A DNA stretch of 64,000 nt from Novosphingobium resinovorum (GCF_001742225.1 NZ_CP017077.1:744001-808000); one strand, 5' to 3'; numbered from the stretch's first letter, positions 28,801 through 37,593 are shown. Made by a program: numbers and translations. Notes: generated by a model from the letters alone, not told the origin.

Positions 28801-29964
28801 TCATCGCATCAATCCTGCACTCCTCAGCGCATCTTCGATGACCTTGCGCACGCCGGCGGTGCGATGCGCATGCTGGTCATGGATAAAGGGACGGCGCGCG
28901 AAGATCTGCGGCATTGCATTGCCGACCAGGTCATTAGCCGGTTCCTGCTCGCGCGGCGCGGGCGCAGGCTTCGTTACAATACTGGCAGCCCTTCTCTCGC
29001 TTGCCTGAGCCAGTCCCCAGAAGCGGCAGATGAGCTGGGTCGAGGATATCTTCGCCTCCAGCATGTAGGCACCGCTGGCTCCGCAACCCTCTTCGCTCAG
29101 GGTGTCGAGCGGAGTGCCGTGCCCCATGCCGTGGATGGCGTATTCCTCGATCACCTCGCGGCCGGATGCATCGGTCCAGGCACGGCGGGTATGGGCGCCG
29201 ATAGTCTCGACATGATCCGGTGCCGTTCGCGCACCGTGCAGGGGGCGCCACTGGTCGATGATGGCCTGGGCATTGCCGTGCCTCACTGTCGCATCGGCAG
29301 TACCATGCCAGATTGAGAGCGTGGGCCACGGTCCCGCGTGGTCCGAAGCATCGCGAACCCGAGCCGTCAGTTCCAGGGCGCTCGGCATGCCGTGTCCGCG
29401 CATCCGGTCGAATGCCTGCGAAACCGTGGCGGCGCTTGCGTAGGGCAGGCCAGCGATGATCGCGCCGCCTGCGAACACTTCCGGATAAGCGGCAAGCATG
29501 ACCGCGGTCATCGCCCCGCCTGCCGACAGGCCGGTCACGAACACGCGGGCCGGGTCCAGTCCGTGCCGCGCGGTGACGGCGGCAACCATTTGCCGGATGG
29601 AATACGCCTCGCCTGCGCCCCGCCGGTTGTCGCCCGGCGCGAACCAGTTGAAGCACAGGTTTGGGTTGTTCTGGCGCTGCTGCTCGGGGAATAGCACGGC
29701 AAATCCGTACCGGTCCGCCATGTCCGACCATCCTGCGCCGATGTCGTACCCCCCGGCATTCTGCGTGCAGCCATGCAGGACGACGACCAGCGCGGCGTTG
29801 GCCCCTAGAGTATGCGGGATGTAGACGAATCCGCTTAGTCCCCCGGGGTTTGGACCGAAATCGGACAGCGGCGTCAGCCGGCTGCTGGTTGGGATAAAGC
29901 CATTTTCGGCTCTCGCGGCGCGCAGGGCTGCGAGCCGGCTGATCGTGTCGGATATCTTGCGCAT
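28801..29964 (-). CDS. PHB depolymerase-family esterase
   Basis: The alpha/beta hydrolase has the oxyanion block VVLHGCTQNAGGYD, the nucleophile serine S147 in GLSAGG, the aspartate in WHGTADATV and the histidine in HGMGHG. This arrangement matches the esterase/PHB depolymerase family (LpqC-like). No signal peptide is evident, so an intracellular esterase is likelier than a secreted PHB depolymerase. The C-terminal 60 residues after the catalytic histidine are extra and unrecognised. It ends close to the amidohydrolase stop in convergent arrangement. Confidence 0.85.
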   Translation of the reverse strand: MRKISDTISRLAALRAARAENGFIPTSSRLTPLSDFGPNPGGLSGFVYIPHTLGANAALVVVLHGCTQNAGGYDIGAGWSDMADRYGFAVLFPEQQRQNNPNLCFNWFAPGDNRRGAGEAYSIRQMVAAVTARHGLDPARVFVTGLSAGGAMTAVMLAAYPEVFAGGAIIAGLPYASAATVSQAFDRMRGHGMPSALELTARVRDASDHAGPWPTLSIWHGTADATVRHGNAQAIIDQWRPLHGARTAPDHVETIGAHTRRAWTDASGREVIEEYAIHGMGHGTPLDTLSEEGCGASGAYMLEAKISSTQLICRFWGLAQASERRAASIVTKPAPAPREQEPANDLVGNAMPQIFARRPFIHDQHAHRTAGVRKVIEDALRSAGLMR

Positions 29965-30299
29965 GCCAGTTCCTTCGGGTCAGGGCCGCTGTGCGGCTGT
30001 GTGCGCCAATTTATGCTGCACTGCACAATAATTGGAGGAGAAACGGACGAGCGCAAGACGTGATGCTGCAAAATTAGCCTGCGTTAAGACGTTTGATCAG
30101 CTGCGAGGACGCGGCGTCGGCAAATGGTTATCGCGCTCGCGAAGGCCGATGCGCCGCGCTGAGGCATCCGAGCCGCGTTGCTCACCGAGCGCCTGTTCAT
30201 CAAAGCCGGCCCCCAGCGCCTTCCCGCGAATGCCACGGCGCCATCTAACCTGATCTCCTACACATTGCGATCCGGCCTTCGAGCCTCCCGAGATGACCC

Positions 30300-30583
30300 C
30301 GCGTTCGTGGTTGAGCTGCGTGCGAACGCTCGCGCACCTTGGGGTAGGTGGCACCCAACGCGGGATCAGGGCCAGCCGCCAACAAGCCGGCGCTTGCGCA
30401 AGGCAAGGACGCGCCCGTCTATGTCCTTGCACAGCTTCGACATCGAGGACTTGGAGATCCCGGTCATGCCCATCGCCTGCACCGGTTCGGCGAGGCGGCG
30501 GGTGCTGACGCTGGCGATCCACTCCTCCTGGATCGCTGCGAACAGCGCCTTCCCCGCAGTCTTGCGCGGCTTCAGGAAGCCGG
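30300..30583 (-). pseudogene. IS256-family (mutator) transposase remnant
   Basis: On the minus strand from 30578 to 30366 an open stretch reads FLKPRKTAGKALFAAIQEEW, STRRLAEPVQAMGMTGISKS, MSKLCKDIDGRV and RRLVGGWP, the conserved middle of IS256 transposases before the catalytic LWIDATY motif. A stop then follows, and the next frame continues as LGATYPKVRER. Both ends are missing. The remaining bases from 29965 to about 30300 hold nothing I can support. Confidence 0.75.
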
Positions 30584-30631
30584 GACAGCAGGCACCGCGC
30601 AGGGACCTTGCGGTTCAGGGCGGAGCCGATT

Positions 30632-31063
30632 TTACCGCTGCGCAGAGCGTGTCGGAAAAACCGGGCCGCGAACCTGCATCCTTGCGGCATCGAAGGGCCT
30701 CTGCCGAGAGACGATTTGCTCGTAGGATCCGCGCAGCCAGGTATCTATTTCATGAGGATCGAGGATCGTCACCATCGCCTTGGGGTGGATCGGTTCAACC
30801 AGCGAATTGGCATTGCAGGTCACCATGGTGAAGCCATTTCCCTGCTCCGTGTGCTGCCAGAACCCGGCCACGGCGAAGACAGGTTGATCCGTAACCGAAA
30901 ACCACATCTCGCCTTTAAGCGGCGGCTTGCCGTCGCCAAGATCGTGCTTTTGCGGCGTAAATTCGCAAAATTCGGTAAGAGGCACCACGCAGCGGTTTTC
31001 CGGCCGCTCGGCGAGCCTCTTCCACTGCGGCAACGACAAGTTGCGCACGTTGGTCATCGGATA
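30632..31063 (-). pseudogene. yedK: C-terminal part of SOS response-associated peptidase (YedK/HMCES), split by IS21
   Basis: The translation TNVRNLSLPQWKRLAE, RCVVPLTEFCEFTP, FAVAGFWQ and VEPIHPKAM is the C-terminal half of a YedK/HMCES protein, which shields abasic sites in single-stranded DNA by crosslinking through its Cys2. The N-terminal half is at 33668-33875, beyond the IS21. Joining the halves across one copy of the 7-base duplication restores an uninterrupted frame of about 210 residues (APYPMTNVRNL), normal for the family. Confidence 0.88.
31057..31063. repeat. Left copy of 7-bp target site duplication (TCGGATA)
   Basis: TCGGATA directly precedes the left end of the IS21 element and recurs at 33668-33674 directly after the right end, as expected from one insertion event. 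Confidence 0.9.
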
Positions 31064-31190
31064 TGCGGATTCCGGGATTATCGCGCGCACCATTCCGAAT
31101 TGATGGCGCGCAGGATTCCGAGGTGATCGCGCGCAGCGTTCCGAGAATTATCCGCGCAGCATTCCGAGATGATCGCGCGCAGTTTGGGAT
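31064..31190. repeat. IS21 left-end terminal and transposase-binding repeats
   Basis: About five imperfect tandem units are visible, each with a TTCCG core followed by a GCGCGCA-type core (31064, 31092, 31114, 31136 and 31160 regions). The matching set at 33580-33667 runs in the opposite direction. Confidence 0.8.
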
Positions 31191-31246
31191 GACGTGAAGC
31201 CTGATCGTTGGGACCAGTTCCCTGGCTGAGCAGCCAGGAGGATTGG

Positions 31247-32794
31247 ATGCCGACGAGGAGGGTTATGATGCGCCATGTGCGCGAGATATTGAGACTGAGC
31301 CTGGACGCCAGGCTCTCGACCCGAGCGGTAGCAGAGCATGTCCGGACGGGGGCAACCACGGTGCGCGACACGCTCAGGCGGTTTGATCAATCCGGGCTGT
31401 CGTGGCCGTTGCCGCCCGAGATTGGCGATGCGGATCTGGAGGAGCGGCTCTACGGCGTTCCCGGCGTAAAGCCGGGACGGCGCAAGCTTCCGGAGCCGGA
31501 CTGGCCGGTGGTAGCGCGCGAACTGAAGCGCAAACACGTGACGCTGCAGGTGCTCTGGGAGGAGTACCGCGCCGAGCATCCAGACGGATATCGCTATAGC
31601 CGGTTCTGCGATCTGTTCCGCCGGTGGGAAGGCCGCCTGCCGCTGGTCATGCGCCAGAGCCATGCCGGAGGCGAAAAGCTGTTCCTCGACTACGCTGGCG
31701 ACACGGTGCCGGTCGTGGTGGACCGCAGGACCGGGGAAGTCCGCGGTGCCCACATCTTCGTTGCCGTAATGGGCGGATCGAGCCTGTCGTTTGCGCTGGC
31801 GACATGGACCGAGCAGTTTCCCGATTGGATCGCGGGCAACAACGCCGCCTTCGCCTTCTTCCGCGGCGTTCCCCAGTTGCTGGTGCCCGACAACGCCAAG
31901 GTGGCGGTGATCAAGGCCTGTCACTTCGATCCTCAGGTGAACCGAAGCTACACCGACATGGCGCGGCATTACGGTACGGCGATCCTGCCGACGCGGCCGC
32001 GCAAGCCGCGGGACAAGGCCAAGGTCGAAGCCTGCGTCGGTATCGTCGAGCGCTGGCTATTAGGCCGCTTGCGTAACCGAATCTTCTACAGCCTCGCGGA
32101 GGTCAACGCGGCGATCGCCGAGTGCCTTGCCGATCTCAATGACCGGCGCGTGCTGCGCCAGTTTGGCAAGACGCGCCGCCAGTTGTTCAACGAAGTCGAT
32201 GTTCCAAACCTCAAGCCGCTGCCGGCAGAGCCGTGGGTTCATGCCGAATGGCGCCGCTGCCGCGTCGGGCTCGATTACCATATCGCGATCGAGCGACATC
32301 ATTACTCTGTTCCGCACCGCTTCGCGCGCCGCGAGGTCGAAGCCCGGTTCACTGCCAGTACCGTCGAGATCTTCCTGGGAGGCGAGCGCATTGCTGTGCA
32401 CCTGCGCAGCAGCGGCAATGGCCGGCACACCACCGTCCCCGAGCACATGCCATCCAGCCACCGGCGCTACGGCGAATGGACGCTGGCGAAAATCCGGCAG
32501 GAGGCAAGCCGGATCGGGCCGATGCTATCCTTGCTGGTCGAGAAGGTCATCGAGGCAAAGCCCCATCCCGAACAGGGCTATCGATCCTGTCTGGGCATCA
32601 TCGGGCTCGAAAAACGCTTCGGTCCCGAGCGCCTCGAAGCTGCGGCGTTGCGCGCGCTGGAGATCCAGGCGCGCAATTACCCGTCGGTTAAATCGATCCT
32701 CGAGAAGGGCCTCGACCAGGTGCCCGTTCCCCAATCCCCCGAGCAAGAGCCGATCATCCATTCCAACATCCGCGGCTCGAGCTACTACAACTGA
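31247..32794 (+). CDS. istA: IS21-family transposase IstA
   Basis: IstA catalyses cut and strand transfer. The N-terminal HTH region (REILRLSLDARLSTRAVAEH) is followed by the DDE core: LFLDYAGDTVPVV with the first aspartate, VPDNAKVAVIKA with the second, and KPRDKAKVEACVGIVERW with the glutamate. The C-terminal beta domain has YSVPHRF. The start at 31247 follows AGGAGG by about 5 bases. The gene lies 10 bases before istB. Confidence 0.96.
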   Translation: MPTRRVMMRHVREILRLSLDARLSTRAVAEHVRTGATTVRDTLRRFDQSGLSWPLPPEIGDADLEERLYGVPGVKPGRRKLPEPDWPVVARELKRKHVTLQVLWEEYRAEHPDGYRYSRFCDLFRRWEGRLPLVMRQSHAGGEKLFLDYAGDTVPVVVDRRTGEVRGAHIFVAVMGGSSLSFALATWTEQFPDWIAGNNAAFAFFRGVPQLLVPDNAKVAVIKACHFDPQVNRSYTDMARHYGTAILPTRPRKPRDKAKVEACVGIVERWLLGRLRNRIFYSLAEVNAAIAECLADLNDRRVLRQFGKTRRQLFNEVDVPNLKPLPAEPWVHAEWRRCRVGLDYHIAIERHHYSVPHRFARREVEARFTASTVEIFLGGERIAVHLRSSGNGRHTTVPEHMPSSHRRYGEWTLAKIRQEASRIGPMLSLLVEKVIEAKPHPEQGYRSCLGIIGLEKRFGPERLEAAALRALEIQARNYPSVKSILEKGLDQVPVPQSPEQEPIIHSNIRGSSYYN

Positions 32795-32804
32795 AGGAGC
32801 AAGA

Positions 32805-33545
32805 ATGCTGAAGCATCCCACTCTGGACCTTCTGGGCCAACTCGGCCTCGCCGGCATGGCCAAGGCCTTCGCCGAGATGGAAAGCAACGATGACGCAGCC
32901 AGTCTCAGCCACGCAGAATGGCTGGCACTGCTGCTCGACCACGAGGCCACCTACCGAAATGACAGGCGCCTCGCTCTGCGCTTGCGACATGCCAAGCTGC
33001 GACACCGCGCCGTGCCCGAGGACGTTGATTACCGAACGCGCCGCAGTCTTGACCGCCGGCTCTTCGAGACGTTGCTCGCTGGCGAATGGATATCCAGGCA
33101 CGAGAACTTGGCCATCATCGGCCCGACCGGCATCGGGAAAAGTTGGTTGGCCTGTGCGATCGGTCACAAGGCCTGCCGTGATAACCGTTCCGTTCTCTAC
33201 ACCCGGTTGCCGCGGCTAATCGACGAACTCACCTTGGCCAAGGGTGACGGCCGTATCGCTGCTCGCCTGAAAAGCCTTGCCCGGGTCGATCTGCTGATCC
33301 TGGATGATTGGGGGCTTCAGCCTCTCGACGGCAACGCCCGGCACCATCTGCTCGAAATCCTTGAGGACCGTTACGGTCAGCGCTCCACGCTGGTCACCAG
33401 CCAACTTCCGGTGCCCCGCTGGCATCAGACCATAAACGATCCGACCTACGCCGACGCCATCCTGGACCGCCTCGTTCACAACGCACACCGCCTAGAACTC
33501 GAAGGTGAATCCATGCGTCGAAATGCCGCCACCGCCGCGGCTTGA
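32805..33545 (+). CDS. istB: IS21-family helper ATPase IstB
   Basis: IstB is the AAA+ partner that guides IS21 target selection. Walker A is IIGPTGIGKSWLA, Walker B LLILDDWGLQPLD, and sensor residues lie in TLVTSQLPVPRWH. The N-terminal helical region (HPTLDLLGQLGLAGMAKAF) is typical. The length of 246 residues is normal. A ribosome binding site AAGGAG lies 6 bases upstream. Confidence 0.96.
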   Translation: MLKHPTLDLLGQLGLAGMAKAFAEMESNDDAASLSHAEWLALLLDHEATYRNDRRLALRLRHAKLRHRAVPEDVDYRTRRSLDRRLFETLLAGEWISRHENLAIIGPTGIGKSWLACAIGHKACRDNRSVLYTRLPRLIDELTLAKGDGRIAARLKSLARVDLLILDDWGLQPLDGNARHHLLEILEDRYGQRSTLVTSQLPVPRWHQTINDPTYADAILDRLVHNAHRLELEGESMRRNAATAAA

Positions 33546-33579
33546 CCAAGGCGCCAACATAGGTGACATCCACGACCAA

Positions 33580-33667
33580 CGATCAGGCGCTTCAACTGCG
33601 CGCGATCAGATCGGAACGCTGCGCGGCATCAAATCGGAATGCCTGCGCGCGATGGTCGGAATCCGCA
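33580..33667. repeat. IS21 right-end terminal and transposase-binding repeats
   Basis: Read inward from 33667, the units TGCGGATTCCG, CAGGCATTCCGA and CAGCGTTCCGA alternate with CGCGCA cores and mirror the left end. Confidence 0.8.
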
Positions 33668-33674
33668 TCGGATA
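33668..33674. repeat. Right copy of 7-bp target site duplication (TCGGATA)
   Basis: It is identical to 31057-31063 and directly abuts the right end of the IS21. Confidence 0.9.
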
Positions 33675-33875
33675 CGGCGCCTTGCCCCCCAGGACGTCCC
33701 AATTCATTATGTCCCATGCCCGCACCCCGTCCTGTTCGCGGATGACGTACGCCCTTCCCTTCGGCCGAAGCTCTTGAGGATCGAAGCGGTTGTCGCGCGG
33801 GCGCTCGCTGAAGAGCTCGGCGACCGATCCCCAGATCGTCTCGATCTCGCCTTTCATGCGGGCGCGGTTGCACAT
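33675..33875 (-). pseudogene. yedK: N-terminal part of SOS response-associated peptidase (YedK/HMCES), split by IS21
   Basis: The frame begins MCNRARMKGEIETIW, with Cys2 being the residue that forms the DNA-protein crosslink once Met1 is removed. It continues RYDP-like as NRFDPQELRPKG and ends at GGKAPYP at the insertion point. The element adds a short foreign tail and a stop at 33606. The other half lies at 30632-31063. Without its C-terminal half, which holds the active-site glutamate and histidine, the fragment should be inactive. Confidence 0.88.
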
Positions 33876-33940
33876 GGATCAACTCCTGTAAGACGATAGC
33901 TTTCTATATGGCGGGCACTGGTCCCTGCCATACTCGCATT

Positions 33941-34435
33941 TCAAATGTTGCCCTGTTCTTCCATCGGAACCTCGTCACCCGGCGCGAAGTAGAGCGCGGC
34001 GCATTCCGCCCGCAAGCATCCGCCTTCGAGAGCAAGGTCGTCACGAAATGCGTCCTTGATAAAGTCCATCGTGTCGAGGTGACGATCCTCGAAATACATC
34101 TGGTGAACGTCGCCGCGACCCGCGCCATAGATTATGCGACCGACCTTGGCCCAGATCGAGGCCATCGTGCACATTCCGCACGGCTGAAGGGTCGAGTAGA
34201 GCGTCGCGCCGCGAAGGTCCATGTCGCCATGGACTGGCCCCGCTCCGCGGAAAGCCACCATTTCGGCATGGGCCGTCGCGTCGCAAGTCTCTTCGGTCTC
34301 GTTGACTGCCCGGGAGAGCTCGCGGCCATCCAGCACAATGATGGCAGCAATCGGGGTGTCCTGCGGCGTTGTTCCTTTTGTTTTTGCCAATTGAATGGCC
34401 GCACGCATCCAGGCTCGGTCGTTGTCGTCGAACAT
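33941..34435 (-). CDS. Nucleoside/cytidine deaminase-like protein
   Basis: A zinc-dependent deaminase fold: TAHAEMVAF gives the zinc histidine (H56) and catalytic glutamate (E58), and LQPCGMCTMA gives the two zinc cysteines (C86, C89). The 164-residue length and the C-terminal part after YGAGRGDVHQMYF resemble the guanine deaminase/tRNA-adenosine deaminase branch. The actual base or nucleoside cannot be decided. It lies 6 bases after the broken ybhB-like gene on the same strand. Confidence 0.82.
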   Translation of the reverse strand: MFDDNDRAWMRAAIQLAKTKGTTPQDTPIAAIIVLDGRELSRAVNETEETCDATAHAEMVAFRGAGPVHGDMDLRGATLYSTLQPCGMCTMASIWAKVGRIIYGAGRGDVHQMYFEDRHLDTMDFIKDAFRDDLALEGGCLRAECAALYFAPGDEVPMEEQGNI

Positions 34436-34441
34436 GGCGGC

Positions 34442-35064
34442 TTAGGCGCCCGCAGGCCGCAGGCCGGCCCCGGCCGTACCAAAACTTGCCGGCTCGTCGC
34501 GGGAGTAGGTCCCGATCAGCAAGCCAGCGGCCAGGACTTTGCCCTGTATCGCATCGAGAAACGCGGAACGTCCCGGGTTTGCTTCAAGGACTGGGACGTG
34601 GGAGAGCGCGAAAAGCTGGAATACGTAGTCATGTGCCCCGTGGCCCTTGGGAGGATCTGGTGGCAGCCAGCCTTCGGCCAGATAACTGTTTCGGCCTACG
34701 TCGCTGCCGTCCGCTGCGCCATTCCCGTCGGGCATGATCGCACCCTCGGGCAGCCCTCCAACATCGGGCGGGATATTCCAGACAAGGCCATGCACCAGGG
34801 GATTGGGGGCCGGTGCATCGGGATCCTCGACAAGTAGCGCCAAAGATGCTGTTCCTGCCGGGAGAGGCCCCCAGATCAGCGGCGGTGAAACGCCCTCCCC
34901 GTCGGCGGTGAACCTGATCGGGAGGCGCTGACCGTCCGCGAATGCGGGACTCGAAAGCGGAAGAGCCTGTCGCCCATGTCTTCGCGAACGATTGCCAGTT
35001 TCGAGTGTCCGGCACGGACATCCTTGAGCAAGCTCCCCAGCCAGGCAGGTACGTGTTCGAGCAC
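34442..35064 (-). pseudogene. YbhB/YbcL (PEBP) family gene with one frameshift
   Basis: The N-terminus from a GTG at 35064 reads MLEHVPAWLGSLLKDVRAGH and KLAIVRED, typical of alphaproteobacterial YbhB/YbcL proteins. Between 34985 and 34955 the frame must change by one base, after which LSSPAFADGQRLPIRFTADG, LALLVEDPDAP, HGLVWNIPP and a normal C-terminus follow. Family members resemble phosphatidylethanolamine-binding proteins and have no firm bacterial role. A single-base sequencing error would also explain the break. Confidence 0.8.
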
Positions 35065-35131
35065 TTCGTCATCCTTTCCTCATCGGGCGATGAGACTTCC
35101 TGCATCTTCGATGGTTCGCTGCATGCGGCCC

Positions 35132-35389
35132 CTACATCAGACGAACAGGCTCCGTTGCCCGGTCTGCGTGGACCGTCCGGTCATGCCTTTGCAGGTAAGC
35201 ATCAACATGTGCGACAAACGCGCTTTTGAACGCCACGAGATCAACAGTGCGCCAGGAAACCTCGTCCCTTATGCCTTCGATCCGGCCGATCAGAACGTCC
35301 TGGTCTCGGCAGTACATGATCGGCGTCGTGAAGCCGCGATGGTGCAGGCGATTAGCGGCAACCAGGAGGGAGTTTTCAATTTCAGGCAT
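35132..35389 (-). CDS. Hypothetical protein (85 aa)
   Basis: The start at 35389 (MPEIENSLLVAANRL) gives a small soluble protein with no recognised domain. No strong ribosome binding site is seen. It lies upstream of, and in the same direction as, the broken ybhB-like gene. Coding is plausible from its composition only. Confidence 0.35.
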   Translation of the reverse strand: MPEIENSLLVAANRLHHRGFTTPIMYCRDQDVLIGRIEGIRDEVSWRTVDLVAFKSAFVAHVDAYLQRHDRTVHADRATEPVRLM

Positions 35390-35527
35390 CGCTTCGGTAA
35401 CGCACAAGCGTAAGGATGGTCGCAAGGGGCATCCGAATTTACTGACGATGCACGGATTCTTCTCCTGCTCCAGCAAGCGTGCTGGATGTCGCAGGCGCCG
35501 ATCTGATCGCAAGGTCCGGTATCGTTA

Positions 35528-35839
35528 TCACGACTCTGTCGGCGCCCTATCTTCGTACCGCCCGGCAAGGCGCAGCTGACGCACGATCCCATTAAATGCC
35601 GCAGTCACACCCTGGGCTCGTCCGATCTCGTTCTCCTGGCGCGCCGCGTCCCAGTACAGTTCAAGCGGCCAACGCTCGCGGCAATGAGGAGGAAGACAGC
35701 GAATCGCCAGGCGGACGCCCTTTACCGGCGGCAACACCAAGCCCGCGAGATCGATTGCGCAGCGCTGGAGGTTCTCCTCGGTCACGATGACGCTGCCCTG
35801 GCTGCGGCTGCGCGTAAACTCATCGAAGTCGTCAGACAT
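35528..35839 (-). CDS. Hypothetical protein (103 aa)
   Basis: The start at 35839 (MSDDFDEFTRSRSQ) follows GGGAGA by about 6 bases. The protein has an acidic N-terminus and a basic, tryptophan-containing middle (RERWPLELYWDAARQ). No known domain is recognised. It stands alone between other accessory genes. Confidence 0.5.
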   Translation of the reverse strand: MSDDFDEFTRSRSQGSVIVTEENLQRCAIDLAGLVLPPVKGVRLAIRCLPPHCRERWPLELYWDAARQENEIGRAQGVTAAFNGIVRQLRLAGRYEDRAPTES

Positions 35840-35970
35840 CCGCATTCTCCCTTGGCCTCCCCCTCCGCAGGCGGCATTTTTGTTATGGCCGATTTAGGCA
35901 GCTACTGCCCTGAAAGTCTTTGGTGCCAGGCCAGCATAGTGGCAAAATTGGACGGTTCCGGCCTGCCGTC

Positions 35971-36726
35971 TCACAGCCGGTAGGCTTGTCTCAGTCGGTC
36001 GATTGCGACTTCCTTGGTCATCGCTACTCCGAACCGCTTGGGAACGAAGTCATCCTGCGCGCCAACCCTTCGACAAAGGCCTGCATATCTGCGCTGATAG
36101 CATCCGGGATGCTCATAGCTTGCCTCGGGGCTCAGCAATTGTAACATCCGCGCGACATCGTTGCAGTGCTTCTTCACATCACGGCTATCGACCTTCTCTC
36201 CTTGCGCCTGACGGCGGCTGAGGTCGATCCAGGCACGAGCCTTGAAGGGAATCATGCCGGCTTCGTCCAGAACCGGGATCCCGTCCAAGGGACGCGCCAT
36301 CGTTTTGAGGAAGGCATAATAGTCGTCGTCCAGCAGGATCGCGGACAGGCTGGCAGCTTCCTCGGCAATGGGGATCGGCGTGAGGTGGCTGCCGGAGGCC
36401 AGTTCAAAGCCATCCGGGAGATTGGAAAACAGCTCCAGCATCGCGGGATACCCATCTTTGGCGGGTTTTGCGAAGCGATACAAGATCCGCGCACCTTCGG
36501 CGCGCTGCTGGACTTCATAACCTGATGTCTCGACAAAGGCCATGAAGGCTGCGGAGAATGCCGGGTCGAGCGCCTCGACGATCAGCACGATATCCAAATC
36601 CCTGGTCGCGCGAAAATCGAGGCCGGCATCGTCCATGATCAATTCGCATGCTGCGCCTCCGATCAGGACATACTGATGTTCATGAGCCGCAAAATGGGCG
36701 CGGAAGCGATCGACGCCAGTTACCAT
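35971..36726 (-). CDS. AbiEii/AbiGii-type nucleotidyltransferase-like protein, C-terminus frameshifted
   Basis: The nucleotidyltransferase core is visible: VLIGGAACELIMDD, then FRATRDLDIVLIVE with the two catalytic aspartates, and KARAWIDLSRR further on. Relatives include type IV toxins of AbiE systems. The last 30 residues as read are out of frame; removing one base near 36111 gives SIPDAISADMQAFVEGLARR, ending at 36024, which looks like the native end. Upstream, a reading frame of about 40 codons (RYLSTRHDPDERIAQAAEQL) overlaps its start and may be the remnant of a partner gene. A full AbiEi-type antitoxin is not present. Confidence 0.65.
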   Translation of the reverse strand: MVTGVDRFRAHFAAHEHQYVLIGGAACELIMDDAGLDFRATRDLDIVLIVEALDPAFSAAFMAFVETSGYEVQQRAEGARILYRFAKPAKDGYPAMLELFSNLPDGFELASGSHLTPIPIAEEAASLSAILLDDDYYAFLKTMARPLDGIPVLDEAGMIPFKARAWIDLSRRQAQGEKVDSRDVKKHCNDVARMLQLLSPEASYEHPGCYQRRYAGLCRRVGAQDDFVPKRFGVAMTKEVAIDRLRQAYRL

Positions 36727-36838
36727 TCAAAAGGTTCCAAAAGTTGCTCGGCTGCCTGCGCGATCCTTTCGTCAGGATCATGCCGTGTGCTCAGGTATCG
36801 GATGCGTACACCGAGCACTGCTCTCTCAAGATAAAACT

Positions 36839-36855
36839 TTATCAACAGTTGATAA
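36839..36855. promoter_or_regulatory. Palindromic operator candidate upstream of parDE
   Basis: TTATCAAC and GTTGATAA form a perfect palindrome around a central A, 32 bases before parD. It is placed where a ParD ribbon-helix-helix repressor would bind to autoregulate the operon. Confidence 0.55.
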
Positions 36856-36886
36856 TTTGCTAGATTGATCCGAAAGGAGATGAGCC

Positions 36887-37144
36887 ATGATCAGTGCGGA
36901 TCTCGGGCACCAGCTAGAGAATTTTGTATCCACCTTGGTGGCTACGGGCCGCTACAACTCCAAGAGCGAAGTGCTTCGTGAAGGCGTAAGATTGATCCAG
37001 GATCGCGAAACGCGCCTCGCCGCGCTCGATGCCTCGATCATTCGCGGACTTGGAGATGCTGCGGTAGGCAATGTCACTCCAGCGACAGAGGTTTTCGACC
37101 GCCTGGAAGCGAAGTATCGGGACATGAGCGCGCAACCCGAATGA
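36887..37144 (+). CDS. parD: ParD-family antitoxin
   Basis: An 85-aa protein with an N-terminal ribbon-helix-helix (FVSTLVATGRYNSKSEVLREGVRLI), which binds DNA and represses the operon, and a C-terminal tail that would wrap ParE. A ribosome binding site AAAGGAGA lies 7 bases upstream. Its stop overlaps the parE start by 4 bases, the usual antitoxin-first arrangement. Confidence 0.88.
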   Translation: MISADLGHQLENFVSTLVATGRYNSKSEVLREGVRLIQDRETRLAALDASIIRGLGDAAVGNVTPATEVFDRLEAKYRDMSAQPE

Positions 37145-37437
37145 TCGTCTCTCTGTCGGCTGAGGCCGAAAATGACCTTGAGACGATCGCGGATTTTATT
37201 GCGCGGGATAACGCGGCGAGAGCCGTCACGTTCCTGCACGAGTTGCGTGAAAGATGTCTTGGCTTGGCAGATTTCCCAGAGCGATACCCGTTTGTGCCTC
37301 GTTATGAGGCCCAACGTGTGCGCCGATGTTCACATGGCAATTACGTCATCTTCTATCGGGCTGAGAAGCAGGCGGTGGTTGTAATTCACATTTTGAACGG
37401 AGCGCAGGACTATGCGGCGGTGCTCGGTTCAGAGTGA
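37141..37437 (+). CDS. parE: ParE-family toxin
   Basis: A 98-aa RelE/ParE-fold protein with SAEAENDLETIADFIARDN at the start, FPERYPFVPRYE in the middle and the family's VRRCSHGNYVIFYR strand. ParE toxins poison DNA gyrase. Length and spacing relative to parD are normal and the frame is intact, so the pair looks functional. Confidence 0.88.
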   Translation: MIVSLSAEAENDLETIADFIARDNAARAVTFLHELRERCLGLADFPERYPFVPRYEAQRVRRCSHGNYVIFYRAEKQAVVVIHILNGAQDYAAVLGSE

Positions 37438-37593
37438 GCCTGGCCCGGCAGGACTCCTTTCTTTATTTTAGATAATTTACATATCTGCGCGAAACCCTGC
37501 GGATCCAAAATAGGGGTGAGGCTCTCGCAATCCCCACCGGACAAGCCCCACGCTGATATCAGCGGAGCCCCTGCCGACGCCTTATGGACGCAG

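Larger units (their letters stand above)
31064..33667 (+). mobile_element. Complete IS21-family insertion sequence (2604 bp)
   Basis: The element starts TGCGGATTCCGGGATTATCG and its right end, read inward, starts TGCGGATTCCGACCATCGCG. A 7-base direct duplication flanks it. It carries istA and istB with intact frames. Both ends hold several copies of a roughly 22-base unit containing ATTCCGA and CGCGCAG, the multiple IstA-binding repeats seen in IS21 elements. It appears complete and potentially active, and it inactivates yedK. Confidence 0.95.

Noticed and set aside
31078..31371. Repetitive CGCGCA/ATTCCGA stretch as a CRISPR-like array
   Set aside because: The units are short, imperfect and mirrored at 33580-33667; they are IS21 end repeats.
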